In this document: in pieces, positions 34,378 to 43,992 of the stretch | Layout of the letters: the number at the start of each line of letters is the position of its first letter | How positions within the stretch are numbered: the stretch's first letter is position 1 | Assembly: GCA_907163345.1 (NCBI GenBank) | Contig: CAJQUN010001192.1 | Location: forward strand, 1 to 64,000 | Origin: Haberlea rhodopensis | Lineage: Eukaryota > Streptophyta > Magnoliopsida > Lamiales > Gesneriaceae | DNA: 64,000 nucleotides | Direction: 5' to 3' | Notes under the pieces: generated by a model | Database searches by the model: none | What the model saw: the letters and a program-made list of their open reading frames with translations, nothing else | Told to the model about the DNA's origin: nothing | Translations under genes and position numbers: made by a program

Positions 34378-34760
34378 ATGGCAACTAACAACGTTACTAG
34401 CACTTTATCACTGCGATCGGTCCTTGAGAATGACAAATTAAATGGGACGAATTTCCTAGACTGGCATAGGAACTTGAGGATAGTCCTCAAACAAGAAAAG
34501 AAACAATATGTCCTAGAGGAACCCTTACCCGCTGAGGAACCTCCCCTAACGGCTACAAGAGCTGAAAAAGAGCTTACAAGAAGCATCAAAGTGACGCACT
34601 TGATGTTGGGTGCCTTATGCTTGCCACCATGAACTCTGAGCTTCAGAAGCAACATGAGGAAATGGAGGCGTTCGATATGATCGAACACTTAAAGCATTTG
34701 TACCAACAGCAAGCAAGACAAGAGAGGTATGACGTCTCTAAGGCGTTATTCTAGTGCAGG
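34378..34760 (+). pseudogene. gag: COP-2b gag N-terminal part, broken
   Basis: Same start (ATGGCAACTAACAACG) as COP-2a. A base lost near 34569 shifts the frame; the original frame later meets TAG at 34752-34754, where COP-2a has CAG. These lesions are not shared with COP-2a, so they arose independently. Confidence 0.9.
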
Positions 34761-37571
34761 ATGGTAGAGGGAAGCCTAGTTGGAACTCATGTGCTCAAGA
34801 TGATTGGGTACATTGAGAATATGGACAAGCTGGGTTTTCCATTGGACCAAGAGTTGGCCACCGATGTGATCTTGCAATCGTTGCCTGAGAGCTTCAGTCA
34901 ATTTGTAGTAAATTACAATATGACTGACATGGAAAAGACTCTACCACAATTGCTTGGTATGTTGAGAACATATGAAGAAAATACAAAGAAGACTAAGGCC
35001 ACAAATGTTATTATTGTGAATACGGGCAAAGGAAGGGCCAAAGCTAAAGGCAACAATAAAGCAAAGAAGGTCTTTGTTAAATCTAAGCCAAAGTCTTATG
35101 CACTGAAACCAAAGGGAGGGATAGCGAAGGAAGGGAACTGTTTCCATTGCGGTGAGACCGGCCATTGGAAAAGAAACTGCAAAGTATATCTGGAGGATCT
35201 AAAGAAAGGAAGTGTGACTTCCGCTTCAGGTATTTTTGTTATAGAAGTCAATTTATCTACTTCTTCATCATGGGTATTAGATACTGGATGTGGATCTCGC
35301 ATTTGTGTAAATGTGCAGGACCTCAAAAAGAGTAGATTGTTGGCGAAAGGCGAAGTTGATCTCCGAGTTGGAAATGGAGCAAGAGTTGCTGCATTAGCTA
35401 TAGGAGATTATTGTTTAGCTTTACCTTCTGGTTTATCGTTGATTTTAAAAGACTGTTATTTTTTGCCATCTATTACTAAAAACATAATTTCTATTTCTTG
35501 TTTAGACAAGTATGGTTTTTCATTTATAATAAAGGACAACTGTTGTTCTATTTATTTAAATGATATGTTTTATGCTAGTGCACAAATGGTAAATGGACTT
35601 TATGTATTAAATCTTGATATGCCTATCTATAACATAAATACTAAAAGGATTAAAAATAATGATTGTAATCCGACTTATCTCTGGCATTGTCGCTTGGGCC
35701 ACATAAACGAGAACCGCATATCTAAACTTCATAAGGATGGAGTATTAGATTCATTTGATTTTGAATCATATGAAACATGCGAATCTTGTTTAATGGGCAA
35801 GATGACAAAAGCCCCTTTCAAGGGACATGTTGAAAGGGCAAGTGTTTTATTGGGACTAATACATAGTGATGTATGTGGACCAATAAGTACACAAGCTAGA
35901 GGTGGTTTTCAATACTTCGTTACATTTACTGATGACCTCAGTAGATATGGGTATGTGTACCTAATGAAGCATAAGCATGAAACCTTTGAAAAGTTCAAAG
36001 ATTTCAAGAATGAAGTACAAAACCAACTTGGCAAAAGTATCAAAATCCTTCGATCAGATCGAGGAGGTGAATACCTAAGCCAAGAGTTTCATGACTATCT
36101 AAAGGAGTGTGGGATAGTCCCACAACTCACTCCTCCGTATACTCCACAATGGAATGGTGTATCCGAGAGGAGAAATCGAACCTTGTTGGACATGGTTAGA
36201 TCAATGATGAGTCATGCAGATCTTCCGATATCGTTTTGGGGACACGCTCTAGAAACAGCGATTTTCTTACTGAACCGTGTTCCATCTAAATCAGTGGAAA
36301 AGACACCATATGAGATATGGACTGGGAAGCGTCCTAGTATGTCTTTTATGAAGATTTGGGGTTGTGAGGCTTTCGTTAGACGTCACGCCACTAACAAACT
36401 TGGACCCAAATATGATAAGTGTTTATTTGTGGGGTATCCTAAGGAAACAAAAGGATACTATTTCTATTATCCCACCAAGAACAAAGTAGTTGTTGCTCGG
36501 ACTGGTGTATTTCTTGAAAGAGAATTTATTTCTAGAAAAACCAGTGGGAGAAAAATAGAACTTAGTGAAGTTCAACCACAAGAAAACACTGAACCTGAGA
36601 TTGAGATGGAAACACAGCAGGCTCCGCAAGCTGTTGTGAAAGAAGCACCTGCTCAAGAGACACAAGCCCAGCGTAGGTCTGTAAGAGAACACCGGGAGCC
36701 ACAGAGATATGGATTTCTTGTGACTCAACAAGGTGACTTACTACTTATTGATGAGGATGAGCCGTCATCTTATCAACAAGCTATAATGGGTAATGATTCT
36801 GAGAAATGGCAAGAGGCCATGAAATCTGAGATGGAATCCATGTATGCAAACCAAGTATGGACTTTGGTTGATCCACCTGAAGGGGTACGACCCATAGGGT
36901 GCAAATGGATTTTTAAGAAAAAGACCGATATGGATGGTAACGTACAAACCTATAAAGGTCGGCTGGTTGCAAAAGGATTCAAACAAATTCATGGTATTGA
37001 CTATGATGAAACCTTTTCACCAGTGGCCATGGTTAAATCCATAAGGATCTTACTTGCAATAGCTGCATTTCATGATTATGAAATCTGGCAAATGGATGTC
37101 AAAACAGCTTTTCTTAATGGAAATCTGCTCGAGGATGTGTACATGACACAGTCCGAGGGTTTTGTCGATCCAAAGGATGCTGGAAAGATATGCAAGCTAC
37201 AACGATCCATTTATGGATTGAAGCAAGCTTCTCGGAGTTGGAATCTTCGTTTTGATGATGCAATCAAAGAGTTTGGTTTTATCAAAAATGAAGATGAACC
37301 TTGTGTCTACAAGAAGGTCAGTGGGAGCGTAATCATTTTCCTAGTGTTGTATGTAGATGACATACTTCTAATTGGAAATGATATCCCTGCCTTGCAATCT
37401 GTAAAGATTTGGCTAGGGAACTGCTTTTCGACGAAAGATTTAGGAGAAGCCACCTATGTATTAGGAATCAAGATCTATAGAGATAGATCAAGAAGGCTTC
37501 TTGGTCTAAGTCAAAGTACATACATAGACAAGGTGCTTAAAAGGTTTAGCATGCAAGAATCCAAGAAATGA
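34761..37571 (+). CDS. pol: COP-2b gag C-terminus, protease, integrase and most of reverse transcriptase, one open frame
   Basis: The longest frame in the window, 936 codons. CCHC knuckle CFHCGETGHWKRNC near residue 128; protease DTG at residue 174 (intact, unlike COP-2a); integrase zinc region WHCRLGHI near 306; catalytic D near 367 (IHSDVCGP), D near 432 (RSDRGGEY) and E near 468 (VSERRNRT); acidic linker; reverse transcriptase with DVKTAFLNG near 777 and YVDDILLIGND near 863. It ends at TGA (37569-37571) where COP-2a has GGA. Since gag is broken upstream and RNase H downstream, it is a remnant, although every catalytic residue from protease to reverse transcriptase is present. The first codon is simply the first ATG after the upstream stop. 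Confidence 0.92.
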   Translation: MVEGSLVGTHVLKMIGYIENMDKLGFPLDQELATDVILQSLPESFSQFVVNYNMTDMEKTLPQLLGMLRTYEENTKKTKATNVIIVNTGKGRAKAKGNNKAKKVFVKSKPKSYALKPKGGIAKEGNCFHCGETGHWKRNCKVYLEDLKKGSVTSASGIFVIEVNLSTSSSWVLDTGCGSRICVNVQDLKKSRLLAKGEVDLRVGNGARVAALAIGDYCLALPSGLSLILKDCYFLPSITKNIISISCLDKYGFSFIIKDNCCSIYLNDMFYASAQMVNGLYVLNLDMPIYNINTKRIKNNDCNPTYLWHCRLGHINENRISKLHKDGVLDSFDFESYETCESCLMGKMTKAPFKGHVERASVLLGLIHSDVCGPISTQARGGFQYFVTFTDDLSRYGYVYLMKHKHETFEKFKDFKNEVQNQLGKSIKILRSDRGGEYLSQEFHDYLKECGIVPQLTPPYTPQWNGVSERRNRTLLDMVRSMMSHADLPISFWGHALETAIFLLNRVPSKSVEKTPYEIWTGKRPSMSFMKIWGCEAFVRRHATNKLGPKYDKCLFVGYPKETKGYYFYYPTKNKVVVARTGVFLEREFISRKTSGRKIELSEVQPQENTEPEIEMETQQAPQAVVKEAPAQETQAQRRSVREHREPQRYGFLVTQQGDLLLIDEDEPSSYQQAIMGNDSEKWQEAMKSEMESMYANQVWTLVDPPEGVRPIGCKWIFKKKTDMDGNVQTYKGRLVAKGFKQIHGIDYDETFSPVAMVKSIRILLAIAAFHDYEIWQMDVKTAFLNGNLLEDVYMTQSEGFVDPKDAGKICKLQRSIYGLKQASRSWNLRFDDAIKEFGFIKNEDEPCVYKKVSGSVIIFLVLYVDDILLIGNDIPALQSVKIWLGNCFSTKDLGEATYVLGIKIYRDRSRRLLGLSQSTYIDKVLKRFSMQESKK

Positions 37572-38339
37572 TTCGTGCCTATGACGCATGGCATTTATCT
37601 CTCGAAGGAACAGTGTCCTTCAACAGAAGATGAGAGACAACGCATGAGTAAGATTCCATACGCGTGAGCTATTGGATCTATCATGTATGCCATGATATGT
37701 ACTCGTCCCGATGTATCGTATGCTTTGAGCATGACGAGCAGATATCAAGTTGATCCGGGTGAAGGTCACTGGATTGCTGTCAAGAACATCCTGAAGTACT
37801 TGAGAAGGACTAAGGATACATTCTTGATTTATGGAGGTGAGGAAGAGCTCAATGTAATGGGTTACACTGATGTAAGCTTCCAAACTGACAAAGATGATTT
37901 TTGATCGCAATCTGGATATGTGTATTGCCTAAATGGAGGTGCTGTGAGCTGGAAGAGTTCAAAGCAAGAAACAGTAGCCGATTCTACAACGGAAGCTGAG
38001 TATATTGCTGCCTCGGATGCAGCAAAGGAAGCTGTTTGGATGAGGAAGTTCATTTCTGAACTTGGAGTGGTGCCTAGCATTAAAGATCCGATAGAACTCT
38101 ATTGTGACAACAATGGAGCGATCGCATTGGCTAAGGAACCAAGATCTCACCAAAGATCCAAGCACATACTTAGGCGTTTCCATTTCATTCGAGAAATCGT
38201 TGAAAGGGGAGATGTTAAAATATGCAAAGTACCAACAGATGATAATGTATCTGACCCATTGACGAAGCCACTGTCACAGCAGAAGCCTGATCGTCATACT
38301 AGATCTCTAGGCATTAGGTATATGTCTGAGTGGTCTTAG
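37572..38339 (+). pseudogene. COP-2b RNase H region with two further stops
   Basis: Same frame as 34761-37571. TGA at 37665-37667 (TCA in COP-2a) and at 37902-37904 (CGA in COP-2a, a CpG change). Motifs otherwise as in COP-2a: ICTRPDVSYALSMTSRYQ, DSTTEAEYIAASDA and YCDNNGAIALA. Terminal stop at 38337. Confidence 0.92.
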
Positions 38340-38354
38340 TGCAAGTGGGAGATT

Positions 38355-39822
38355 TGTTGGGATATGCCCTAAGACATATCATTAGATGATTGTTTATGAC
38401 ATACAATGTAATATGATTTTATGAATGGCAATTCATTATTATATATTATTCTTTTAACTGTGCAATGTGAATTAATATATATGTTAATGTCCTTAGAATA
38501 ATATTGTATAATTCTTAAAGATGTCCCTAGTCAAGTATTATCATGAAAGGGATAATGATAATACGTAGAGACTAGTATGTGTTGATCGATGAATTGTTCA
38601 TTGATATGAGATATCAAATCAACATATGGGTACATGTTAGAGAACGATGTACTGGACAGACCCACCATGAGAATGCAACATGGATAGTTATATGATCGTC
38701 ATATGCAATTCTCATAGTGATAATAATGTATGTAATCCTTACGACTTGTGATCATCAGAGATCCCAACATAAGGAGTTATGTATCTTGATATCGTCAAAC
38801 GTTACCCGTAACAGGGTAATCTATAAAGGCGACTATTGGATACACTACGAATTATGTAGAGGGATGTTGACTGATCGAGATAGGATTTGTCCCTCCTATA
38901 TAACAGGAGATGTGTTTGGCCCTTGATCAAGTGAGAACTAAAATGCATGGCCATGCTCGAATGAGTCGATATGAGATATCGAGCTTATTCGTTTATTCTA
39001 GTTCTACTTGGGGATCAAGAAATAAAGATTGGATATACGAGTATGACTATTCCATGACTCGTGTTCAATCTAAACACAAAGGACAAAGGGATTAAGTTAC
39101 ATGGTTAATATTATCACAAGTTCTAAAGGTTATGTCGAGTCATTGACATTCTTGTAATTTGGGTAGCCTCGATGTGTTGCTAGACACCGCTCCTTGCTTG
39201 CGACATAAAATGAGATTTTATTCACTGCCAACATTACAAGATCCTATCGGGTCGCACAAAAGATTAAATCGAGAAGGGGAATTAAATTCATGGGATGAAT
39301 TAAATAATTAAGAGGAGTCTTAATTAATAATCATAATGATTAAATTAAATCATGGGCTTAAGCCCATGAGGCTTTATGAAAGCCTTTAATTAATCATATA
39401 TAATATGATTGCAAGGTGATTTAATGGGATTAATCCTTGACAATTCATAATCACTAAAACCCTAAGCTCAAGTCGTCCGCCTCCTTGCTCTTCAAGACAC
39501 GGCCGCCGCCGATTTCTTGGTAGGGTGAATTGGTTGTCGTTGATCGGTTTTGAACCGAGAGTTTAGTTCTGGTTTAAGAACGAGTCTAGCAACTTGTTCT
39601 TAAATCCCCTTTTCGATTTGATCGTGTGGATACCGTAGAGACGAAGGTGCAAACTTTCGTTTGTGACTCGTGGTGCTACAACGAGGAATCTGCTTCAAAC
39701 ACGCTACAAGGGTGAGACACTTGTAATTCCTTTATCCGATATGAATCCCTATGTATAGATCTGCTGGTTAGTAATCCATAAAAATTTTATTCCGCTGCGT
39801 TGTATGCTCTTGGATTACTTAC
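38355..39822 (+). mobile_element. COP-2b 3' LTR, mosaic
   Basis: TGTTGGGATATGCCC to TTACTTACA, 1468 bp. Close to the COP-2a LTRs from 38355 to about 39290. It then differs heavily over about 250 bp that include the TATA region, and becomes similar again from about 39540. The copia LTR is followed directly by ATH-G gag. Confidence 0.92.
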
Positions 39823-40509
39823 AGTTATTCTTATCCAAATTCTTTCCACCATCCAAGATGGGCAAGATGCACAATGACATCACGACTTTTGCCCAATACG
39901 ATCCCGAGACATTGCTTGAAGCATGGGAGCGCTTCAAGGATCTAATGCGGAGATGCCCACATCATGGCCTCCCTATCTGGCTGCAGGTACAAATGTTTTA
40001 TAATGGTTTATTTGTTGATAATCATTCTATGATTGATGCAGCATCAGGAGGTACTGTGATGAGGAAGACGCCCAAGGAGGCTTATACGCTGTTGGAGGTG
40101 ATGGCTGCTAATAGCTGTCAATGGCAGTCCGAGAGGAACGTGCCAAAGAAGCAAGCCGGTTTTCATCAAGTGAGTGAAGGCACTGCCCTCGCTGCCCAGT
40201 TGGAATCGCTGAACAAGAAGATGGATAGTTTGAGCATGCATGCAATGCAAGTTTAAAATGTTACATGCGAGCTTTGCCAAGGAGGACATCCGAGCACTGA
40301 ATGCCAAGTAGGTAACCCTTTCATTACAACTAATGAAGCTGTTAATTTTGTAGGGAACCGATCACCACCAACCTACCCCTACCAACATACGTACAATACA
40401 GGGCCGATGAACTATCCCCAACCATCACTGGGGTATGTACCAAAGCCAAGCATGGAGGAGCTATTGACCAAGTTCGTCAAGGCGACGAAGTCTAGACTCC
40501 AAAATACGA
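39823..40509 (+). pseudogene. gag: ATH-G gag fragment
   Basis: Athila-type gag from mid-capsid. LFLSKFFPPSKMGKM, LEAWERFKDLMRRCPHHGLP, FYNGLFVDNHSMIDAASGGT and MRKTPKEAYTLLEVMAANS are family hallmarks. TAA at 40254-40256 replaces CAA just before a CCHC knuckle CELCQGGHPSTEC. The frame continues to 40509, where the solo CHR-C LTR is inserted after TACGA. Confidence 0.9.
40505..40509. other. Target-site duplication of solo CHR-C LTR (TACGA)
   Basis: TACGA at 40505-40509 recurs at 42627-42631. ATH-G coding sequence resumes directly after it. Confidence 0.88.
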
Positions 40510-41258
40510 TGTGACATCCCCGAAATGGTTAATTGCATTTGGGCATTAATTATGATCATTATGATTAATTATGTGGTAATTAATTATGTTTTGGGATTTA
40601 TTTACCTTATGGAAAATGCATGGTCATATGGATAGGGTTGACCCGGGGTTGCATTTTAGGGTGCATGTGGTGCATGTTGGGTAAATATTATTGGAAGCAT
40701 GATTTATTTGCATGGGTTAGCAATTAATTGGAAATCATATGTTTATTTGATATTTGGTGCATTTTGAGAAAATGCTTTGAGAAATATCATGTTGGGGTGT
40801 TTTATACACCATGGGATATCTTGGTATGCTTTTAATTAAAACCCAACCTTTTTATCCCCAACCCCACTTTACCAAATCACCATCACCTTTACCAAATCAA
40901 AAACCCACAAACCCTACCCCCTTCCATTTTCGAGCTCAAGCCTTTGGGTGGATAGAAGTCCTTGCAAAATCTTGTTTTGTGGAGCATTTTGGGTGATTTG
41001 AGATCCCCAAGAGGTATGGGTACCTCATGCTTTAATTTTGTAAGGTTTTGTTTGAGTTTGGGTTGATTTTTAATGATTTTGAAATGGGTTTGTGTGGGTT
41101 GTTGTGGTTTTGGTCAAGGGCTAGATTTATACTTGTTTTGAAGTGTATTTTGGTGGTTTATGTTGGTATTTATGTTGTTGGTTGGTTGGTTTGAGTATTG
41201 GGATGTATTGGAAGAAATTTTGGGAACAAAAATGGTGGAAATCGCGAGTCTGTGCGAG

Positions 41259-41469
41259 GCGATCGACCGCCTGAAATGGGGCGATCGATCGCCGCGAGGC
41301 AGTACCAAAATTTCGGGTTAGGCGATCGATCGCCTGTTATGAGGCGACCGATCGCCGAGAGGCAGTAGGTTTTTCAAAGGGATGGCGATCGATCGCCATG
41401 TTTGGGGCGACCGATCGCCACAGTGATAATTTTGAGGCGATCGATCGCCTGGGTGAAGCGATCGATCGC
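41259..41469. repeat. GCGATC dyad array of solo CHR-C LTR (eight dyads, best preserved)
   Basis: Dyads start at 41259, 41281, 41322, 41344, 41385, 41407, 41437 and 41458; intervals 22, 41, 22, 41, 22, 30 and 21 bp. Five match GCGATCGATCGC exactly; the others have ACCG in place of ATCG. The first two pair-to-pair linkers carry GAGGCAGTA. Confidence 0.95.
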
Positions 41470-41879
41470 CGCCTGTGGAATTTTGGAAAATGGTTTATTT
41501 TGTCAAATTTTTGGTATTTGGCTATTATTTGGCTTCTAATATGGGGTTGTGTGATTGTGTAGAACCATCCCAGGTAGCAACACAACCGAGGAATTGAAGC
41601 CGGACCAATTCCACTTTTGGAAAGGTACGTAGTGACGTACGGGCACCCAACGGTAACATGTATTTTATATGCTCATTGTTTATGCATTGTGGATGCGAGT
41701 ATATATGTGGTATTGCATTGTGGATGCATATACATGTTGATTTATGCCATATGAGGTATTGCATAGTGGATGCATATACATGGTAATTTATGCATATTGA
41801 TGTTAGATGCATATTATGATTATTGGATGCACATCCCATGAGTCGTGGTCATCCTTTGATGATTTTAATGCTTGCCGCT

Positions 41880-42065
41880 TTTTGTATTGGTTCCGCTAAA
41901 TGTGAAGCGAGGGGTGGGAGCGCCGCATGTCACATTTGAGCGTGGTTGTCATATGGGGCGAGGAAAGGGTATTTGCCGCTCTCTGTGAAGCGAGGGGTGG
42001 GAGCGCCGCATGTCCATTGTAGCGAGGTTATCCTATGCCGCCCATATGAATATAAGCGAGGGGCA
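41880..42065. repeat. About 82-bp tandem duplication in CHR-C LTR
   Basis: GTGAAGCGAGGGGTGGGAGC occurs at 41901 and 41983 with intervening sequence partly repeated. The antisense CHR-C LTR has the same at about 2240-2410. It lies within the intron-like interval 41625-42337. Confidence 0.75.
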
Positions 42066-42631
42066 TTAAAATACACTGTGATGGACAGACTAGGGAATGG
42101 TGACCAATATGTGGTACAGTTGAGATGGTATATGATGTCATGACATGTTTTGGCCATTAAAAATAATCTGTTGATTATACTCATGAGTTATGGTACAGGG
42201 ACAACCAAACGGGAAGCGTTTGAAATGCATGGGAAAACAGGAAGTGTTTTATATTGATTATGCATTTACGCTTTATCTTCATATTGTGTTGAATATGAAT
42301 GATTATTATTGCTCATGTTTGGGGGTTGTCCTTGTAGGTACCTTTTTGGCATGATAGATGGGCTTGAACGGGTTGAGACAGTGAGCTTCACGAGCATCTT
42401 TGGTAGATGAAAGGACAGGATTCTTTTGTATAGTGCCTACTCTAGGAGTAGCGTAAAACTATAGTGGACACATTCATTTGTTGGAATGTAATTAATCCTT
42501 TTTGTAGTCCTTTATTTTGGCATGTAAATGCTTAAGCTCATAGACTCAACTTGTTTACTCTACTCTGATCATTTATTTAGCGCTATTATGCCTTTATTCC
42601 GCACTTAAGGATTAGGGTCCTTACATTACGA

Positions 42632-43545
42632 GGCGTCGACAAAGAACTTGGTAGTACAAGTGGGAGGGTTAGCAAAAATCTTAGTCGGATGAGCACAGGG
42701 ATCACCATCTTGTGACACTGAGACGAACCCTAGGGAGCAAGTTCATGCAATGACGCTGAGGAGTGGAAAGGAGGTCCGTGAGAAGAAGGATGCACATGTT
42801 GAGTTAAAAGGCGAGACGGACATCAAGCAAGAAGAGGAACAAACACGCGACAAAGGTAAGTCTAATAAGACCCCTACACCCATCACACCTGCTAAGGTAG
42901 ATATACCACCCCCATTCCCCGCTGCATATAAGAGAGCAAAGTTAGATGCTAAATTTGCTAAGTTTTCAGATTCATAAAGAATCTCCATATTGAGATGCCT
43001 TTCATGATGCTATTCGGCACATGCCAAATTATGTTAAGTTTCTAAAGGAGATTCTGTAAAAAAAAAAGCGGAAACTAGGAGAGTATGAGATGAGAAACAT
43101 AACTAAGGAGTGTTTTGCTGTCATTCAAAATGATTCACCTCCAAAGTTAAAGGATCCTGGGAGTTTCACTATCCCTTGCAAAATCAATTCTAAATCTTTT
43201 AATAAATCTTTATGTGATTTGGGGCCAAGTGTCAATTTAATGTCTTTGTCTGTGTACAGGAAGCTGGGCTTATGAGAGCTCAAAGCGATCAATGTTTCAC
43301 TGCAGATGGCGGACAAGTCCATAAAGTACCCTCATGGGATAGTGGAGGATATACTAGTCAAGGTTGATAAATTCACCATTCCGGTGGATTTTATCGTTTT
43401 GGACATAACTGAAGATGCAGACATGCCTCTAATTCTAGGAAGACCGTTTCTAGCTACTGTAAGGGCATTGTTTGATGTCCAAGAAGGGAAGTTGATCCTC
43501 CGAGTAGGGGGGATCAAGTTACTTTTGACATGTTCAAAGCTTTGA
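42632..43545 (+). pseudogene. ATH-G gag tail and aspartic protease
   Basis: AMTLRSGKE hallmark (42748 on), then FPAAYKRAKLDAKFAKF ending at a TAA (42975). The protease is recognisable at 43090-43545: SFTIPCKINSKSFNKSLCDLG, then PSVNLMSLSVYRKLGL. The active-site motif reads DLGPS instead of DLGAS, so activity is doubtful. TGA at 43273 interrupts it, and ADMPLILGRPFLATVRALFDV follows in the same frame. Confidence 0.88.
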
Positions 43546-43890
43546 ACACTACACGCACTGAGCACCGATGTTTTAGTATCAATATAATTGATACACTGTC
43601 TGTTGATGCGATGCAGGTTAAGAGCGAGAAGAAGGTGGAGTTCACACCGAAGGCCCATCAAAGAGGAGGAAAATTCCGTGAAGGTGACTTAGTTCAAATA
43701 ATAGGAAAAAGATACGACTATTTCCATGGAAGTCTGACGCACCATGGGCTGGACCGTTCAAAGTTGTCGATGTTCTACCATTCGATACCTTCAAACTGAG
43801 AGATGACCATGGGGCACTATTCATTGTGAAAGAAAATTGGTTACGACGTTACCACAATGCGGACAAAAAATCGCCCCCCACTGGCCCTTG
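43530..43890 (+). pseudogene. ATH-G protease tail joined to integrase C-terminal end
   Basis: Starts with the post-protease segment (FKALNTTRTEHRCFSINIIDTL). Near 43615 it jumps to the end of the integrase (FREGDLVQIIGKRYDYFHG, then KLRDDHGALFIVKENWLRRYHN in another frame). Reverse transcriptase, RNase H and the integrase core are deleted, about 3 kb compared with ATH-F. Confidence 0.85.
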
Positions 43891-43992
43891 CGGTACTTGA
43901 GGCTACATGGTAAAAAGTCCATCTTGGGACTATAAATCAAGAACTTTTTCTTATCATTTTGCTTTGTTTTTGGTTTGTTTTTGTTTTGATTT
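43891..43992 (+). other. ATH-G 3' untranslated region, first part
   Basis: T-rich noncoding sequence after the integrase remnant, ending in GATTT at 43988-43992, the left target duplication of the solo CHR-D LTR. Confidence 0.75.

Larger units (their letters stand above)
40510..42626 (+). mobile_element. Solo CHR-C LTR
   Basis: TGTGACATCCCCG to GGTCCTTACAT, 2117 bp, flanked by TACGA and with no internal sequence, so an LTR-LTR recombinant. In order: eight-dyad array (41259-41469), AGAACCATCCCAGGT (41561), paired ACGT motif (41625-41641), two copies of a block with GAGGGGTGGGAGCGCCGCATGTC (41909 and 41991), GGGACAAC (42198), acceptor-like TTGTAG/G (42337) and palindrome CTACTCTAGGAGTAG (42437-42451). 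Confidence 0.92.

Noticed and set aside
41259..41469. CRISPR array
   Set aside because: Regularly spaced palindromes recall one, but repeats are 12 bp, spacers 8-29 bp, the host is a plant, there are no cas genes, and the block recurs in many LTRs.
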